Assembly: GCF_026017845.1 (NCBI RefSeq)
Contig: NZ_CP100416.1
Span: 7,001,783 to 7,048,556 of the forward strand
Direction: 5' to 3'
From: Amycolatopsis mediterranei
GTDB taxonomy: Bacteria > Actinomycetota > Actinomycetes > Mycobacteriales > Pseudonocardiaceae
Length of the DNA stretch: 46,774 nucleotides
Part shown: positions 1 to 7,820 of the stretch, piece after piece
Layout of the letters: each line of letters starts with the position of its first letter
How positions within the stretch are numbered: position 1 is the first letter of the stretch
The notes under the pieces: model-generated
Told to the model about the DNA's origin: nothing
Database searches by the model: none
The model's input: only the letters and a program-made list of their open reading frames with translations
Position numbers and translations under genes: made by a program

Positions 1-27
1 GTAAATCGCCATGGCCTCGAAGTGGCG

Positions 28-99
28 CCCCCCCCACCGCGGGGGGCACCCCGCGCTCACGGCCTACACGCGCGGCCGCGGGGGGGGGGGGGGGCGGGG
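28..99. other. G/C homopolymer tracts near left edge
   Basis: The first 120 bases hold no gene I can support. They contain a run of C, a run of G and a 15-base G run at 80-94, followed by more G-rich sequence. The right end of the window shows the same kind of tract. I read this as a low-quality contig end or a gap-adjacent region rather than biology. Confidence 0.6.
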
Positions 100-121
100 C
101 ACCACCCGCCCCGCCGCAAGC

Positions 122-505
122 TCAGTCCAGCACGCAGAGCACGTCGATCTCGACGAGGAGCTCGCCCGGGAGGCCGACGTACACCGTCGTGCGGGCGGGC
201 TGCGGCGCGTCGCCGATCAGCTCGTCGTACACCTCGTTGAACGGCGCGAAGTGCGCGGTGTCGGTCAGGTACACCCGGACCATGATCGCGTCGGCCAGGC
301 TCGAGCCCGCCGCCGTCAGCACGGCTTCGATGTTCTTGAACGTCTGCCGGGTCTGGCCCGCGACGTCGGCACCGACGATCTCGTTCGTGGCCGGGTCGAA
401 GGCGACCTGGCCGGCGACCTGCAGCAGGTTCCCCTTGCGGACGGCCTGCGAGAACTTCGCCGGCGGCTTCGGCGCGTTCTCGGTGGAAACTGCCGTCTTG
501 CTCAT
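122..505 (-). CDS. RidA family enamine/imine deaminase
   Basis: RidA/YjgF/UK114 family protein of about 127 residues, the usual size. Family features are the GDAPQPARTTV stretch and a C-terminal LLVEIDVLCVLD, which matches the conserved substrate-site region around the family arginine and glutamate. These proteins hydrolyse reactive 2-aminoacrylate-type enamines and imines released by PLP dehydratases. The ATG at 505 is chosen because AAAGGGG lies just upstream and the start overlaps the IclR stop by one base (TGATG). It is the third gene of the leftward kinase-IclR-RidA operon and faces an operon encoding a PLP dehydratase, which gives it an obvious partner. Its role in the oxidised chitin pathway is inferred. 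Confidence 0.9.
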   Translation of the reverse strand: MSKTAVSTENAPKPPAKFSQAVRKGNLLQVAGQVAFDPATNEIVGADVAGQTRQTFKNIEAVLTAAGSSLADAIMVRVYLTDTAHFAPFNEVYDELIGDAPQPARTTVYVGLPGELLVEIDVLCVLD

Positions 506-1263
506 CAGTGCCCCTTTCCGTTCTCCGTCCATCCACTGTGGACGGAAGCTTCCTTCGTGGCGGCCCGCAGCTGGGGCACCAGCGCCAGCAGGCCTTCGTA
601 GTCGAGCAGCACCTTCGGCACCGACATCGACGCGGCGGCCAGGACTTCGCCGCCCGTCCCCCGCACCGGCGCCGCGATGCAGTGGATGAAGTCCTCGTGT
701 TCGGCGTTGTCGACGGCGTACCCCAGCTGCGCCACGCGGTCGAGTTCGGCGAGGTAGGCCTCGGGGGTGGTGATCGTGTTCGGCGTCCGCACCGGGTACT
801 CGATCGACCGCGCGATCTCCTCGCGCCGCGCCACCGGCATCGCCGCGACCAGCACCTTCCCCACCGCGGTGCAGTGCAGCGGCGCGCGCTTGCCGATGCG
901 CGAGTACATCCGCACCGAGTGCCGGCCTTCGAACTTGTCGATGTAGACGACTTCGCCGTCCTCGTAGCTGGCCAGGTGCACGGTGTGCCCGGTGCGCGCG
1001 TTGAGGGCGGCGAGCGCGGGCTGGGCGCTGCGCCGGACGTCGAAGGAATCCAGAGCCTGGTTGGCGAGGTCGAACATGGCGCTGCCCAACCGGTAGTGCC
1101 GGGCGCCTTCGCGGCGGACGAAGTGGTGCTGTTCGAGGGTGCGCAGCAGCCGCAGCACGGTCGACTTGTGCACGCCGATCTCGTCGGCCAGGTCGTCGAG
1201 GGTGCGGGCGTCCTGCGCGATCGAACCCAGCAACGTCAGGGCGCGGTCCAGGCTTTGACTCAC
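505..1263 (-). CDS. IclR family transcriptional regulator
   Basis: About 252 residues, the normal IclR length. An N-terminal winged HTH (residues 1-65, with LADEIGVHKSTVLRLLRTLE) is followed by an IclR effector domain ending near residue 240. The chosen start is a GTG whose last bases overlap the upstream kinase stop (GTGA, four bases), so the genes are translationally coupled. The gene lies between the sugar kinase and RidA and beside a divergent catabolic operon, so it is most likely the local pathway regulator. Candidate binding sites with GCAAC/GTTGC half-sites lie at 2304-2332, just downstream of the predicted promoter of the opposing operon, which would fit repression. The inducer may be an aldonic or 2-keto-3-deoxy acid; this is a guess. 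Confidence 0.88.
   Translation of the reverse strand: MSQSLDRALTLLGSIAQDARTLDDLADEIGVHKSTVLRLLRTLEQHHFVRREGARHYRLGSAMFDLANQALDSFDVRRSAQPALAALNARTGHTVHLASYEDGEVVYIDKFEGRHSVRMYSRIGKRAPLHCTAVGKVLVAAMPVARREEIARSIEYPVRTPNTITTPEAYLAELDRVAQLGYAVDNAEHEDFIHCIAAPVRGTGGEVLAAASMSVPKVLLDYEGLLALVPQLRAATKEASVHSGWTENGKGH
532..542. repeat. Iterated palindrome, copy 1 (TCCACTGTGGA)
   Basis: Core palindrome inside the 3' end of the IclR gene. The same 11-base core recurs at 10951, 24194 and 45413, far more often than composition predicts. Confidence 0.6.
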
Positions 1264-2234
1264 GTGAGCACCACGCCCTCTCCGGTCAGCCGCGCCGAAC
1301 GCCACTCGTCCGGGTCCGCCCGCAGCAGGGTATCCACGACCGGGCGCGGCAGCGGCACCCCGACGTCGTCGTGGGTCAGCAGGGTGACGGCGGCCTGCAG
1401 GTGGCCCTGTCGCAGCCGTTCCAGGGGCGGGGCGCCGCGCAGGGTCGCGGCCAGGAACCCGGCGGCGAACGCGTCGCCGGCGCCGACCGGCTCGACGACG
1501 TCGACCTTCAGCGCCGGTGCGAACAGCGGCTCGCCTTCGACCAGGGTCGCCCCGCGCTCGCCGTGCTTGACCACGAGCGTGCGCGGCCCCGGCAGCAGTG
1601 CGCGCAGCTCGACCGGGTCGCCGGTCCCCCACACCTGCCGGGCCTCGTCGTCGCCGGTCAGGACGATGTCCGCCCGAGCGGCCAGCTCGGCGAGCAGGCC
1701 GGGGTCACGGCCCGCCCACAGCGCGGGCCGCAGGTTGACGTCGAACGAGATCAGCCGGTCGCCGCGGGGCATCTCCAGCAGGGCGCGCACCAGCGCGAGG
1801 CAGCTGTCCGACAGCGCGGGCGTGATCCCCGACAGGTGCAGCACGCGGACGCCGTCGAGGTCGAGCCGATCCAGCAGCGCGGGGCCCATCCCGGACGCGG
1901 CCGAGCCCGTCCGGTAGTAGCGCACGGGACTGCCGCCGGCGCCGCTCTCCTTGACGTAGAGCCCGGTCGGGCGCAGCGGGTCGACGGAACACACGCTGAC
2001 GTCGACGCCGTGGGAAGCGACCTCCCGCAGCATCGCCCGGCCGAACGGGTCGTCCCCGACCGCGCTCACCCAGCCGCTGCGGACACCCAGCGTCGGCAGG
2101 TTGCAGGCCACGTTCGATTCGGCGCCGCCGATGGTGCGCACCCAGTGCTTCACCTCGTCCGGCGGGCCGGGTTCGGCGGGCACGAACAGCGCCATCGACT
2201 CGCCCACGCACAGCACCTCGGGCCCGCTCGTCAC
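1260..2234 (-). CDS. PfkB family sugar kinase, probable 2-keto-3-deoxygluconate kinase
   Basis: Ribokinase/PfkB kinase of 324 residues. The N-terminal substrate-binding signature (TIGGAESNVACNL, about residues 34-46) and the C-terminal signature VEPVGAGDAFAAGF with catalytic Asp254 are both present. The sequence most resembles KdgK-type kinases that phosphorylate 2-keto-3-deoxygluconate to KDPG. GTG start with GGGAG seven bases upstream. It is the first gene of the leftward operon and is coupled to IclR by a GTGA overlap. Its neighbours, a D-amino-acid-type deaminase and a GntP permease, support a sugar-acid substrate: deamination of D-glucosaminate gives exactly 2-keto-3-deoxygluconate. Fructokinase or 5-dehydro-2-deoxygluconokinase activity cannot be excluded from sequence alone. 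Confidence 0.85.
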   Translation of the reverse strand: MTSGPEVLCVGESMALFVPAEPGPPDEVKHWVRTIGGAESNVACNLPTLGVRSGWVSAVGDDPFGRAMLREVASHGVDVSVCSVDPLRPTGLYVKESGAGGSPVRYYRTGSAASGMGPALLDRLDLDGVRVLHLSGITPALSDSCLALVRALLEMPRGDRLISFDVNLRPALWAGRDPGLLAELAARADIVLTGDDEARQVWGTGDPVELRALLPGPRTLVVKHGERGATLVEGEPLFAPALKVDVVEPVGAGDAFAAGFLAATLRGAPPLERLRQGHLQAAVTLLTHDDVGVPLPRPVVDTLLRADPDEWRSARLTGEGVVLT

Positions 2235-2260
2235 TTTCCGTCTCCCTGCCCTTCACCCCG

Positions 2261-2289
2261 TTGACCTGTGGCGACCCGGATGCTACACC
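2261..2289 (+). promoter_or_regulatory. Predicted sigma70-type promoter of the deaminase operon
   Basis: TTGACC at 2261-2266 and TACACC at 2284-2289 are separated by 17 bases, a good housekeeping-type arrangement reading into the gene at 2347. The spacing and the -35 match are seen directly; activity is inferred. Confidence 0.5.
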
Positions 2290-2303
2290 TATGGCACTCA
2301 AAA

Positions 2304-2332
2304 TGCGCAACAGTCGTTGCAACATACGCAAC
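2304..2332. promoter_or_regulatory. Candidate IclR operator
   Basis: TGCGCAAC, GTTGCAAC and ACGCAAC half-sites are clustered here. They include the inverted repeat GCAAC-N4-GTTGC at 2307-2320 and the self-palindrome GTTGCAAC at 2316-2323. The cluster lies just downstream of the predicted -10 and upstream of the ribosome binding site, a typical repressor position. Confidence 0.5.
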
Positions 2333-2346
2333 AGAGGTCGCCGCCG

Positions 2347-3645
2347 ATGAAACCCTGCCTGCTGGACCCCGCCGCGCTCGACACGCTCCGCCAGGAGCGG
2401 ATCGACTGGCGCTTCCGCTCGGCCGCTCCGGCCCTGACCGGGCTCACGCTCGCCGAAGCCGCGGACCGCCGGCTGAACCTGTTCGCCGACGGGTTCTTCG
2501 CCCCCTTCGTCGTCCTCGACGAAGAAGCGCTCGAACACAACCTGCGGACGATGGCCGCCTGGTGCGCCGCCCGCGGCGTGGTGCTCGCCCCGCACGGCAA
2601 GACGACCATGGCACCGCAACTGTTCGCGCGCCAGATCGAGCACGGGGCGTGGGGCGTGACCTGCGCGAACGCCGGTCACCTCCGGATCTACCGCGCCTTC
2701 GGGGTGTCCCGGATCCTGCTGGCCAACCAGCTCCTCGACCCGGCCGGTCTCCGCTGGCTGGCCGCCGAACTGGGGGCTGACCCGGACTTCGAGTTCCTCT
2801 GCTGGGTCGACTCCGTCCGCGGCGTCGAGCTGATGACCGCGGCTTTGGAAGGCGCCGGGCGCCCGGTGGACGTCCTGGTCGAGCTGGGCGCCGACGGCGG
2901 CCGCACCGGCGTCCGCGACACCGCGACCGCGCTGGCGGTCGCCGAGGCGATCCAGGCGAGCCCGGTGCTGCGGCTGCGGGGCACCGGCGGGTACGAAGGC
3001 GCGCTGTCCCACGGCACCGACGAAGCCGCCCTCGCCAAGATCAGCTCCTATGTGGACGGTCTGCGCGACCTGGCGATCTCGTTCGCGGACAAGGGACTCC
3101 TCGACGGGCAGATCGTCGTCACCGCCGGCGGCAGCGCCTACTTCGACCAGGTGGCGAACGAGCTGACGAAACCGTGGCCGGACGGCCTCGACGTGCTGCC
3201 GGTGTTGCGCAGCGGCGCGTACCTCACCCACGACGACGGGTTCTACCGCGAGATCTCCCCGCTCGGCGACCACCCGCGCATCGACGGCGTCGACGCGTTC
3301 CGGCCGGCGCTGCGGGCGTGGGCGCAGGTGACGTCGAAGCCGTCGGACGAGCTGGCCCTGCTCACCCTCGGCAAGCGCGACGCGTCCTTCGACGAGGGCC
3401 TGCCCGAGCCGCAGCTGCGCCGCACCCCGGACGGCCCCGCCGAACCCCTCGAAGGCCACGCGGTAACGAAGCTGAACGACCAGCACGCCTTCCTCGCGCT
3501 GCCGCCGGGGTCGCCGGTCGAGGTCGGCGACTGGATCGGGCTCGGGCTCTCCCACCCGTGCACGGTGTTCGACAAGTGGCCGCTGCTGCCGGTGACCGCG
3601 GCCGACGGCGAGACCGTCGTCGACTACGTCCGGACGTGGTTCTGA
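2347..3645 (+). CDS. PLP-dependent D-amino acid dehydratase/deaminase (D-serine dehydratase-like fold)
   Basis: Fold-type III PLP enzyme of 432 residues. An alanine-racemase-like N-terminal barrel carries the Schiff-base lysine in PHGKTTMAP (Lys85). The C-terminal D-serine-dehydratase-like domain carries a probable zinc site, SHPCTVFDKW (His403, Cys405). The family includes D-threonine aldolase, eukaryotic-type D-serine dehydratase and D-glucosaminate dehydratase. The linked KDG kinase and GntP permease argue for an amino-sugar acid such as D-glucosaminate, giving 2-keto-3-deoxygluconate and ammonia. ATG at 2347 with a purine-rich GAGG upstream. The stop overlaps the next start (TGATG). D-serine or D-threonine specificity remains possible. 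Confidence 0.87.
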   Translation: MKPCLLDPAALDTLRQERIDWRFRSAAPALTGLTLAEAADRRLNLFADGFFAPFVVLDEEALEHNLRTMAAWCAARGVVLAPHGKTTMAPQLFARQIEHGAWGVTCANAGHLRIYRAFGVSRILLANQLLDPAGLRWLAAELGADPDFEFLCWVDSVRGVELMTAALEGAGRPVDVLVELGADGGRTGVRDTATALAVAEAIQASPVLRLRGTGGYEGALSHGTDEAALAKISSYVDGLRDLAISFADKGLLDGQIVVTAGGSAYFDQVANELTKPWPDGLDVLPVLRSGAYLTHDDGFYREISPLGDHPRIDGVDAFRPALRAWAQVTSKPSDELALLTLGKRDASFDEGLPEPQLRRTPDGPAEPLEGHAVTKLNDQHAFLALPPGSPVEVGDWIGLGLSHPCTVFDKWPLLPVTAADGETVVDYVRTWF

Positions 3646-5240
3646 TGGACGTCGTCTTCCGCGGCGCGCTGGTCGCCGACGGGACCGGCGACGCGATCAC
3701 GCGGCACGACGTCGGGATCACCGGGGCCAGGATCGCCAGTGTCGCCGAAGCGGGGTCGCTGGCCGGGCGCCGGAACATCGACGCCGACGGCCTGGTGCTC
3801 GCGCCCGGGTTCATCGACATGCACTCGCACTCGGACCTGCAGCTGCTGGCGAACCCGGACCACCCGGCCAAGATCACCCAGGGCGTGACGACCGAAGTCC
3901 TCGGCCAGGACGGGCTGTCCTACGCGCCCGTCGACGACGTCGTGCTCGAAGCCCTGCGGCAGCAGCTCGCGGGCTGGAACGACGACCCGCCGGGGTTCGA
4001 CTGGAACTGGCGTTCGGTCGGCGAGTACCTCGACCGCCTCGACCGGGGCATCGCCGTCAACGCCGCCTACCTGGTGCCGCAGGGCACGGTCCGGATGCTC
4101 GCCGTCGGCTGGGACGACCGGCCCGCCACGGACGCCGAGCTGGCCCGGATGAAGGAACTGGTCGCGACCGGCCTGGCCGAGGGTGCGATGGGGATGTCGT
4201 CCGGTCTCACCTACACGCCGGGGATGTACGCGGAGACCGGCGAGCTGGTCGAGCTGTGCCGGGTCGTCGGCGAGCTGGGCGGGTTCTACAGCCCGCACCA
4301 CCGCAGCTACGGCAAGGGCGCGCTGGAGGCGTTCGCCGAGATGATCGACGTGAGCAGGCGGTCCGGCTGCCCGCTGCACCTGGCCCACGCGACGATGAAC
4401 TTCTCGGTCAACAAGGGCAAGGCCCCCGACCTGCTGAAGCTGCTGGACGACGCGCTCGACGACGGCTGCGACATCTCCCTGGACACCTACCCGTACCTGC
4501 CGGGCGCGACCTACCTCTCGGCCCTGCTGCCGAGCTGGGCCACCGAAGGCGGGCTCGACGCCACCCTCGCCCGACTGTCCGATGTGGACGAACGCGAGCG
4601 GATCCGCGCCGCGATCGAGGAGTCCGGTTCGGACGGTGCGCACGGCGTCCCGATCGATTGGGACGCCATCGAAATCAACGGTGTCCGCCACGAGCACAAC
4701 GCCCACCTCGTCGGGCACAGCGTCGCCGCGTCGGCCCGCGCACAAGGAACCGAACCGGCGAAGCTCTACTTCGACACCCTGCTCGACGAACGGCTCGGGA
4801 CGTCGTGCCTGATGCACGTCGGGCACGAGGAGAACGTCCAGGCCATCATGCGGCACGCCACGCACACCGGGGGCAGCGACGGGCTGCTCGTCGGCGCCCG
4901 GCCGCACCCGCGCGCGTGGGGTACGTTCCCGCGCTATCTCGCCCGGTACGTCCGCGAACTGGGCGTGCTGGACCTCGCCGAGTGCGTCGCCCACCTGACC
5001 GGGCGGGCCGCGCGGCGGCTGCGGCTGACCGACCGCGGGCTGGTCCGCGCCGGGTACGCCGCGGACCTGGTGCTGTTCGACCCCGAAACGATCACCGACA
5101 CCGCCACCTTCGAAGATCCGCGGCAACCCGCCACGGGCCTCACCCACGTGTTCGTCAACGGCGTCGCCGCCCTCGACGACGGTCGTCCCACCGGCGCCCT
5201 CGCCGGTGGTTCCCTGCGCAATCCCGGGAGAACCCGATGA
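3645..5240 (+). CDS. N-acyl-D-amino-acid deacylase (amidohydrolase family)
   Basis: D-aminoacylase of the amidohydrolase superfamily, 531 residues. After the N-terminal beta-sandwich comes the metal-binding motif GFIDMHSHSDL (His60, His62). Further metal and catalytic candidates are seen in YSPHHRSYG, LHLAHATM, HEHNAHLVGH and the late GGSDGLLVGARPHPRAWGT segment, followed by the C-terminal return to the sandwich (YAADLVLFDP). Members release an acyl group from N-acyl-D-amino acids or related dipeptides. Here acetate removal from N-acetyl-D-glucosaminate would supply the substrate of the preceding deaminase. The gene starts inside the upstream stop (TGATG) and ends in an ATGA overlap with the GntP gene, so the three are translationally coupled. 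Confidence 0.88.
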   Translation: MDVVFRGALVADGTGDAITRHDVGITGARIASVAEAGSLAGRRNIDADGLVLAPGFIDMHSHSDLQLLANPDHPAKITQGVTTEVLGQDGLSYAPVDDVVLEALRQQLAGWNDDPPGFDWNWRSVGEYLDRLDRGIAVNAAYLVPQGTVRMLAVGWDDRPATDAELARMKELVATGLAEGAMGMSSGLTYTPGMYAETGELVELCRVVGELGGFYSPHHRSYGKGALEAFAEMIDVSRRSGCPLHLAHATMNFSVNKGKAPDLLKLLDDALDDGCDISLDTYPYLPGATYLSALLPSWATEGGLDATLARLSDVDERERIRAAIEESGSDGAHGVPIDWDAIEINGVRHEHNAHLVGHSVAASARAQGTEPAKLYFDTLLDERLGTSCLMHVGHEENVQAIMRHATHTGGSDGLLVGARPHPRAWGTFPRYLARYVRELGVLDLAECVAHLTGRAARRLRLTDRGLVRAGYAADLVLFDPETITDTATFEDPRQPATGLTHVFVNGVAALDDGRPTGALAGGSLRNPGRTR

Positions 5241-6625
5241 TCCACTGGCTGCAACACACCACCGGCGGGCTGCTCACGCTCGCCGCCGTCTCGATCGCCG
5301 TCCTGCTGGTGCTGATCATCAAGCTGAAGCTGGAACCCTTCATCGCGCTGATCGTCGTCGGCCTGCTGACGGCGCTGGCCGCGGGCCTGCCGGTCGGCAC
5401 CATCGTCGGGTCGGCCCAGAAGGCGTCGGACTCCCTGCTGGAAAAGGGGTTCGGCAGCATCCTCGGGCACATCACGGCGATCATCGGGCTCGGCACGATC
5501 CTCGGGTCGATCCTGGAACGCTCGGGCGGCGCGAAGGTGCTCACCGGGGCACTGCTGCGATCGTTCGGCGAGAAGCGGGCGCCGCTGGCCATGGGGGTCG
5601 CCGGGTTCATCTTCGGCATCCCGGTGTTCTTCGACATCGGCATCTTCGTGCTGGCGCCGCTGGTCTACGTCGCCGCGAAGCAGGGCGGCAAGTCGCTGGT
5701 GCTGTACGCGATGCCGCTGCTGGCCGGCCTGTCGATCACGCACGCCTTCCTGCCGCCGCACCCGGGCCCGGTGGCCGCGGCCGGGCTGCTGCACGTCGAG
5801 CTCGGCTGGATCATCCTGATGGGCCTGGCCTGCGGCATCCCGGCGTTCCTCATCGGCGGCGTGCTCTACTCGACCTGGATCGGCAAGCGCATCGTGGTCG
5901 ACGTGCCCGAGGACATGGTGTTCGCCGAGGAGGAAGGCGAGCGTGAGGAGAACCCGCCGTCGCTGGGGCTGGTCGCCTCGATCATCGCGGTGCCGCTGGT
6001 GCTCATCCTGGCCGGCACGTTCGGCAGCATCTGGCTGCCGAAGGGCTCCGCGCTCGCCGGCGTCGCCGCGTTCATCGGCACCCCGGCCGTCGCGCTGACC
6101 GTCGCCGTCCTCCTCGCGTCCTGGCTGCTCGGCCTGCGGCGCGGGTTCACCGGCAAGGACCTCAACGAGCTGGCCGCGAAGTCGCTGCGGCCGGTCGCGA
6201 TGATCCTGCTGGTCGTCGGCGCGGGCGCGTTCTTCGGCGCGGTGCTCTCGGCGACCGGGATCGGCAAGGCGGTGGCCGACTCGCTGCACGACGCCGGGCT
6301 GCCGGTGCTGCTCGCGGCGTACGTGATCAGCTGCGGCATGCGGATCGCGCAGGGTTCGGCGACCGTCGCCATCGTGACCACGAGCGGGATCATCGCCCCG
6401 ACCGTGGCCCAGCTCGGGTATTCGCAGATCCAGCTGGCGCTGCTCGTGATGGCGATTTCGGCCGGCTCGATCATCGCCTCGCACGTCAACGACGGCGGGT
6501 TCTGGATCGTTTCGCGGTACTTCAACCTCACCGTGCCGCAGACGCTCAAGTCCTGGACCGCGCTGGAAACCGTGCTTTCCCTTTCCGGATTCGGGGCTTC
6601 GGCATTGCTCATGGCCGTGGTCTAG
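5237..6625 (+). CDS. GntP family sugar-acid:H+ symporter
   Basis: Gluconate permease family carrier of 462 residues with about 12-14 hydrophobic segments. Family signatures include FIFGIPVFFDIGIFVLAPLV, AFLPPHPGPVAAA, the QGSATVAIVTT stretch and SHVNDGGFWIVSRYF. Members import gluconate and related aldonates with protons. In this operon, next to a deacylase and a deaminase, the likely cargo is an amino-aldonate such as N-acetylglucosaminate or glucosaminate, or possibly a D-amino acid, as in DsdX-like members. ATG at 5237 overlaps the upstream stop as ATGA and has GGGAG nearby. The stop codon TAG is part of the DasR-like palindrome at 6618-6629. Confidence 0.9.
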   Translation: MIHWLQHTTGGLLTLAAVSIAVLLVLIIKLKLEPFIALIVVGLLTALAAGLPVGTIVGSAQKASDSLLEKGFGSILGHITAIIGLGTILGSILERSGGAKVLTGALLRSFGEKRAPLAMGVAGFIFGIPVFFDIGIFVLAPLVYVAAKQGGKSLVLYAMPLLAGLSITHAFLPPHPGPVAAAGLLHVELGWIILMGLACGIPAFLIGGVLYSTWIGKRIVVDVPEDMVFAEEEGEREENPPSLGLVASIIAVPLVLILAGTFGSIWLPKGSALAGVAAFIGTPAVALTVAVLLASWLLGLRRGFTGKDLNELAAKSLRPVAMILLVVGAGAFFGAVLSATGIGKAVADSLHDAGLPVLLAAYVISCGMRIAQGSATVAIVTTSGIIAPTVAQLGYSQIQLALLVMAISAGSIIASHVNDGGFWIVSRYFNLTVPQTLKSWTALETVLSLSGFGASALLMAVV

Positions 6626-6629
6626 ACCA
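6618..6629. promoter_or_regulatory. DasR-responsive element (dre)-like palindrome
   Basis: TGGTCTAGACCA is a perfect 12-base palindrome identical to the core of the dre consensus bound by DasR, the GntR-family regulator of N-acetylglucosamine metabolism in Streptomyces and relatives. It overlaps the stop of the GntP gene and lies about 45 bases before the lactonase start, at the head of the lactonase-ABC importer-GH20 cluster. It is the strongest sequence link between this locus and aminosugar regulation. No dasR gene is in the window. Confidence 0.8.
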
Positions 6630-6673
6630 TACTGGAGCCTGTCACCGCCGAAACCCGTTGGGAGACAATGACG

Positions 6674-7795
6674 ATGACCGGACTTTCCCGTCGCACGTTC
6701 CTCGGCGCCGCGGCCGGCGCGGGCGCCGCCACCGTCCTCGGCACGCAGGTGGCGGGTGCGGCCACCACGGAGAAGGGCTGCTTCGCCGACGCAGGCGTGT
6801 ACATCGGCAGCTACACGACCGGGGCGACCGGGCACGGCCTCGACGTCGCCGGCCGTTCGGGCGCGGCGCTGTCGGTGGTCCGGACGATCCCGGGGATCAC
6901 CGACACGTCGTGGTTCGACCGCAGCGCCGACGGCAAGACGCTGTACGTCACCAACGAAGGCGACCCGGCCGGGTACGTCTCGGCGTTGAGCCTCGCCGAC
7001 CCGGGGAAACCGAAGCTGCTCAATAGGGTCTCGTCGAAGGGCGGCGCGCCGACGCACCTGAGCGTGCACTCGAGCCAGAAGTACGTGCTGGCCGCGAACT
7101 ACAGCTCGGGCAGCGTCGTCGTGCTGCCGATCCTGGCCGGTGGCAAGCTCGGCGCGGCGACCGACCTGGTCACCCACCACGGCGCCGAGCGGGACGCGCA
7201 CGCCCACCAGGTCGTCAACGACCCGACCGGCCGCTGGGTCCTGGCGGTCGACCTGGGCGCCGACTCGGTGTACGTCTACGGCTTCGCCGCCGGGAAGCTT
7301 TCGCTGCACCAGCAGCTGAAGCTGCCGTCCGGCGCCGGGCCGCGGCACCTCGCGTTCGACCGCACCGGGAAGTTCGCCTACATCCTGCAGGAATTGCGGC
7401 CGGAAGTGACGGTCGCGAGCTGGGACGCGGCGGCCGGGAAGCTGAAAGCGCTCTCCGTCGTCCCGGCCGTGCCCGCCGGCAGCACCGGCGAGCTGTACCC
7501 GGGCGAAATCATCCTGTCGAGGGACGGGAAGTTCGCCTACGCCACCGTCCGCGGGCCCAACACGCTGGCCACGTTCGCCGTTTCCGGGGCCACTCTGGAG
7601 CTGGTGTCCACCGTGCCGACCGGCGGCAACTGGCCGCGGCACGTGACCCTCGACCCGGGTGAGAACTGGTTCTACGTCTCGAACCAGCGCTCCGGCACCG
7701 TCACCTGGCTGCCGCGCGACGCGGCCACCGGCCTGCCGGGAGCGCCCGCCGGTCAGCTCGCCATCGGAAGCGTCAACTCCGTCTACTTCGCCTGA
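6674..7795 (+). CDS. Tat-exported lactonase family protein (seven-bladed beta-propeller)
   Basis: Lactonase-family beta-propeller of about 373 residues, related to 6-phosphogluconolactonase (Pgl type). The N-terminus has a twin-arginine signal, LSRRTFLGAAAGAGAATVLG, so the protein is exported folded. Propeller motifs recur, such as GAPTHLSVH, DAHAHQVV, GPRHLAFD and NWPRHVTLDP with conserved His/Arg residues. ATG at 6674 is preferred over 6668 because GGGAG ends nine bases upstream of it and only three bases before the earlier ATG. It lies directly behind a dre-like site and 25 bases before a sugar-binding lipoprotein. Opening of the 1,5-lactone left by chitin-oxidising enzymes outside the membrane is an attractive inferred role; a generic carbohydrate lactonase is the safe call. 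Confidence 0.85.
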   Translation: MTGLSRRTFLGAAAGAGAATVLGTQVAGAATTEKGCFADAGVYIGSYTTGATGHGLDVAGRSGAALSVVRTIPGITDTSWFDRSADGKTLYVTNEGDPAGYVSALSLADPGKPKLLNRVSSKGGAPTHLSVHSSQKYVLAANYSSGSVVVLPILAGGKLGAATDLVTHHGAERDAHAHQVVNDPTGRWVLAVDLGADSVYVYGFAAGKLSLHQQLKLPSGAGPRHLAFDRTGKFAYILQELRPEVTVASWDAAAGKLKALSVVPAVPAGSTGELYPGEIILSRDGKFAYATVRGPNTLATFAVSGATLELVSTVPTGGNWPRHVTLDPGENWFYVSNQRSGTVTWLPRDAATGLPGAPAGQLAIGSVNSVYFA

Positions 7796-7820
7796 GTTCA
7801 GGTCCCTCTGGAGGCACCCC

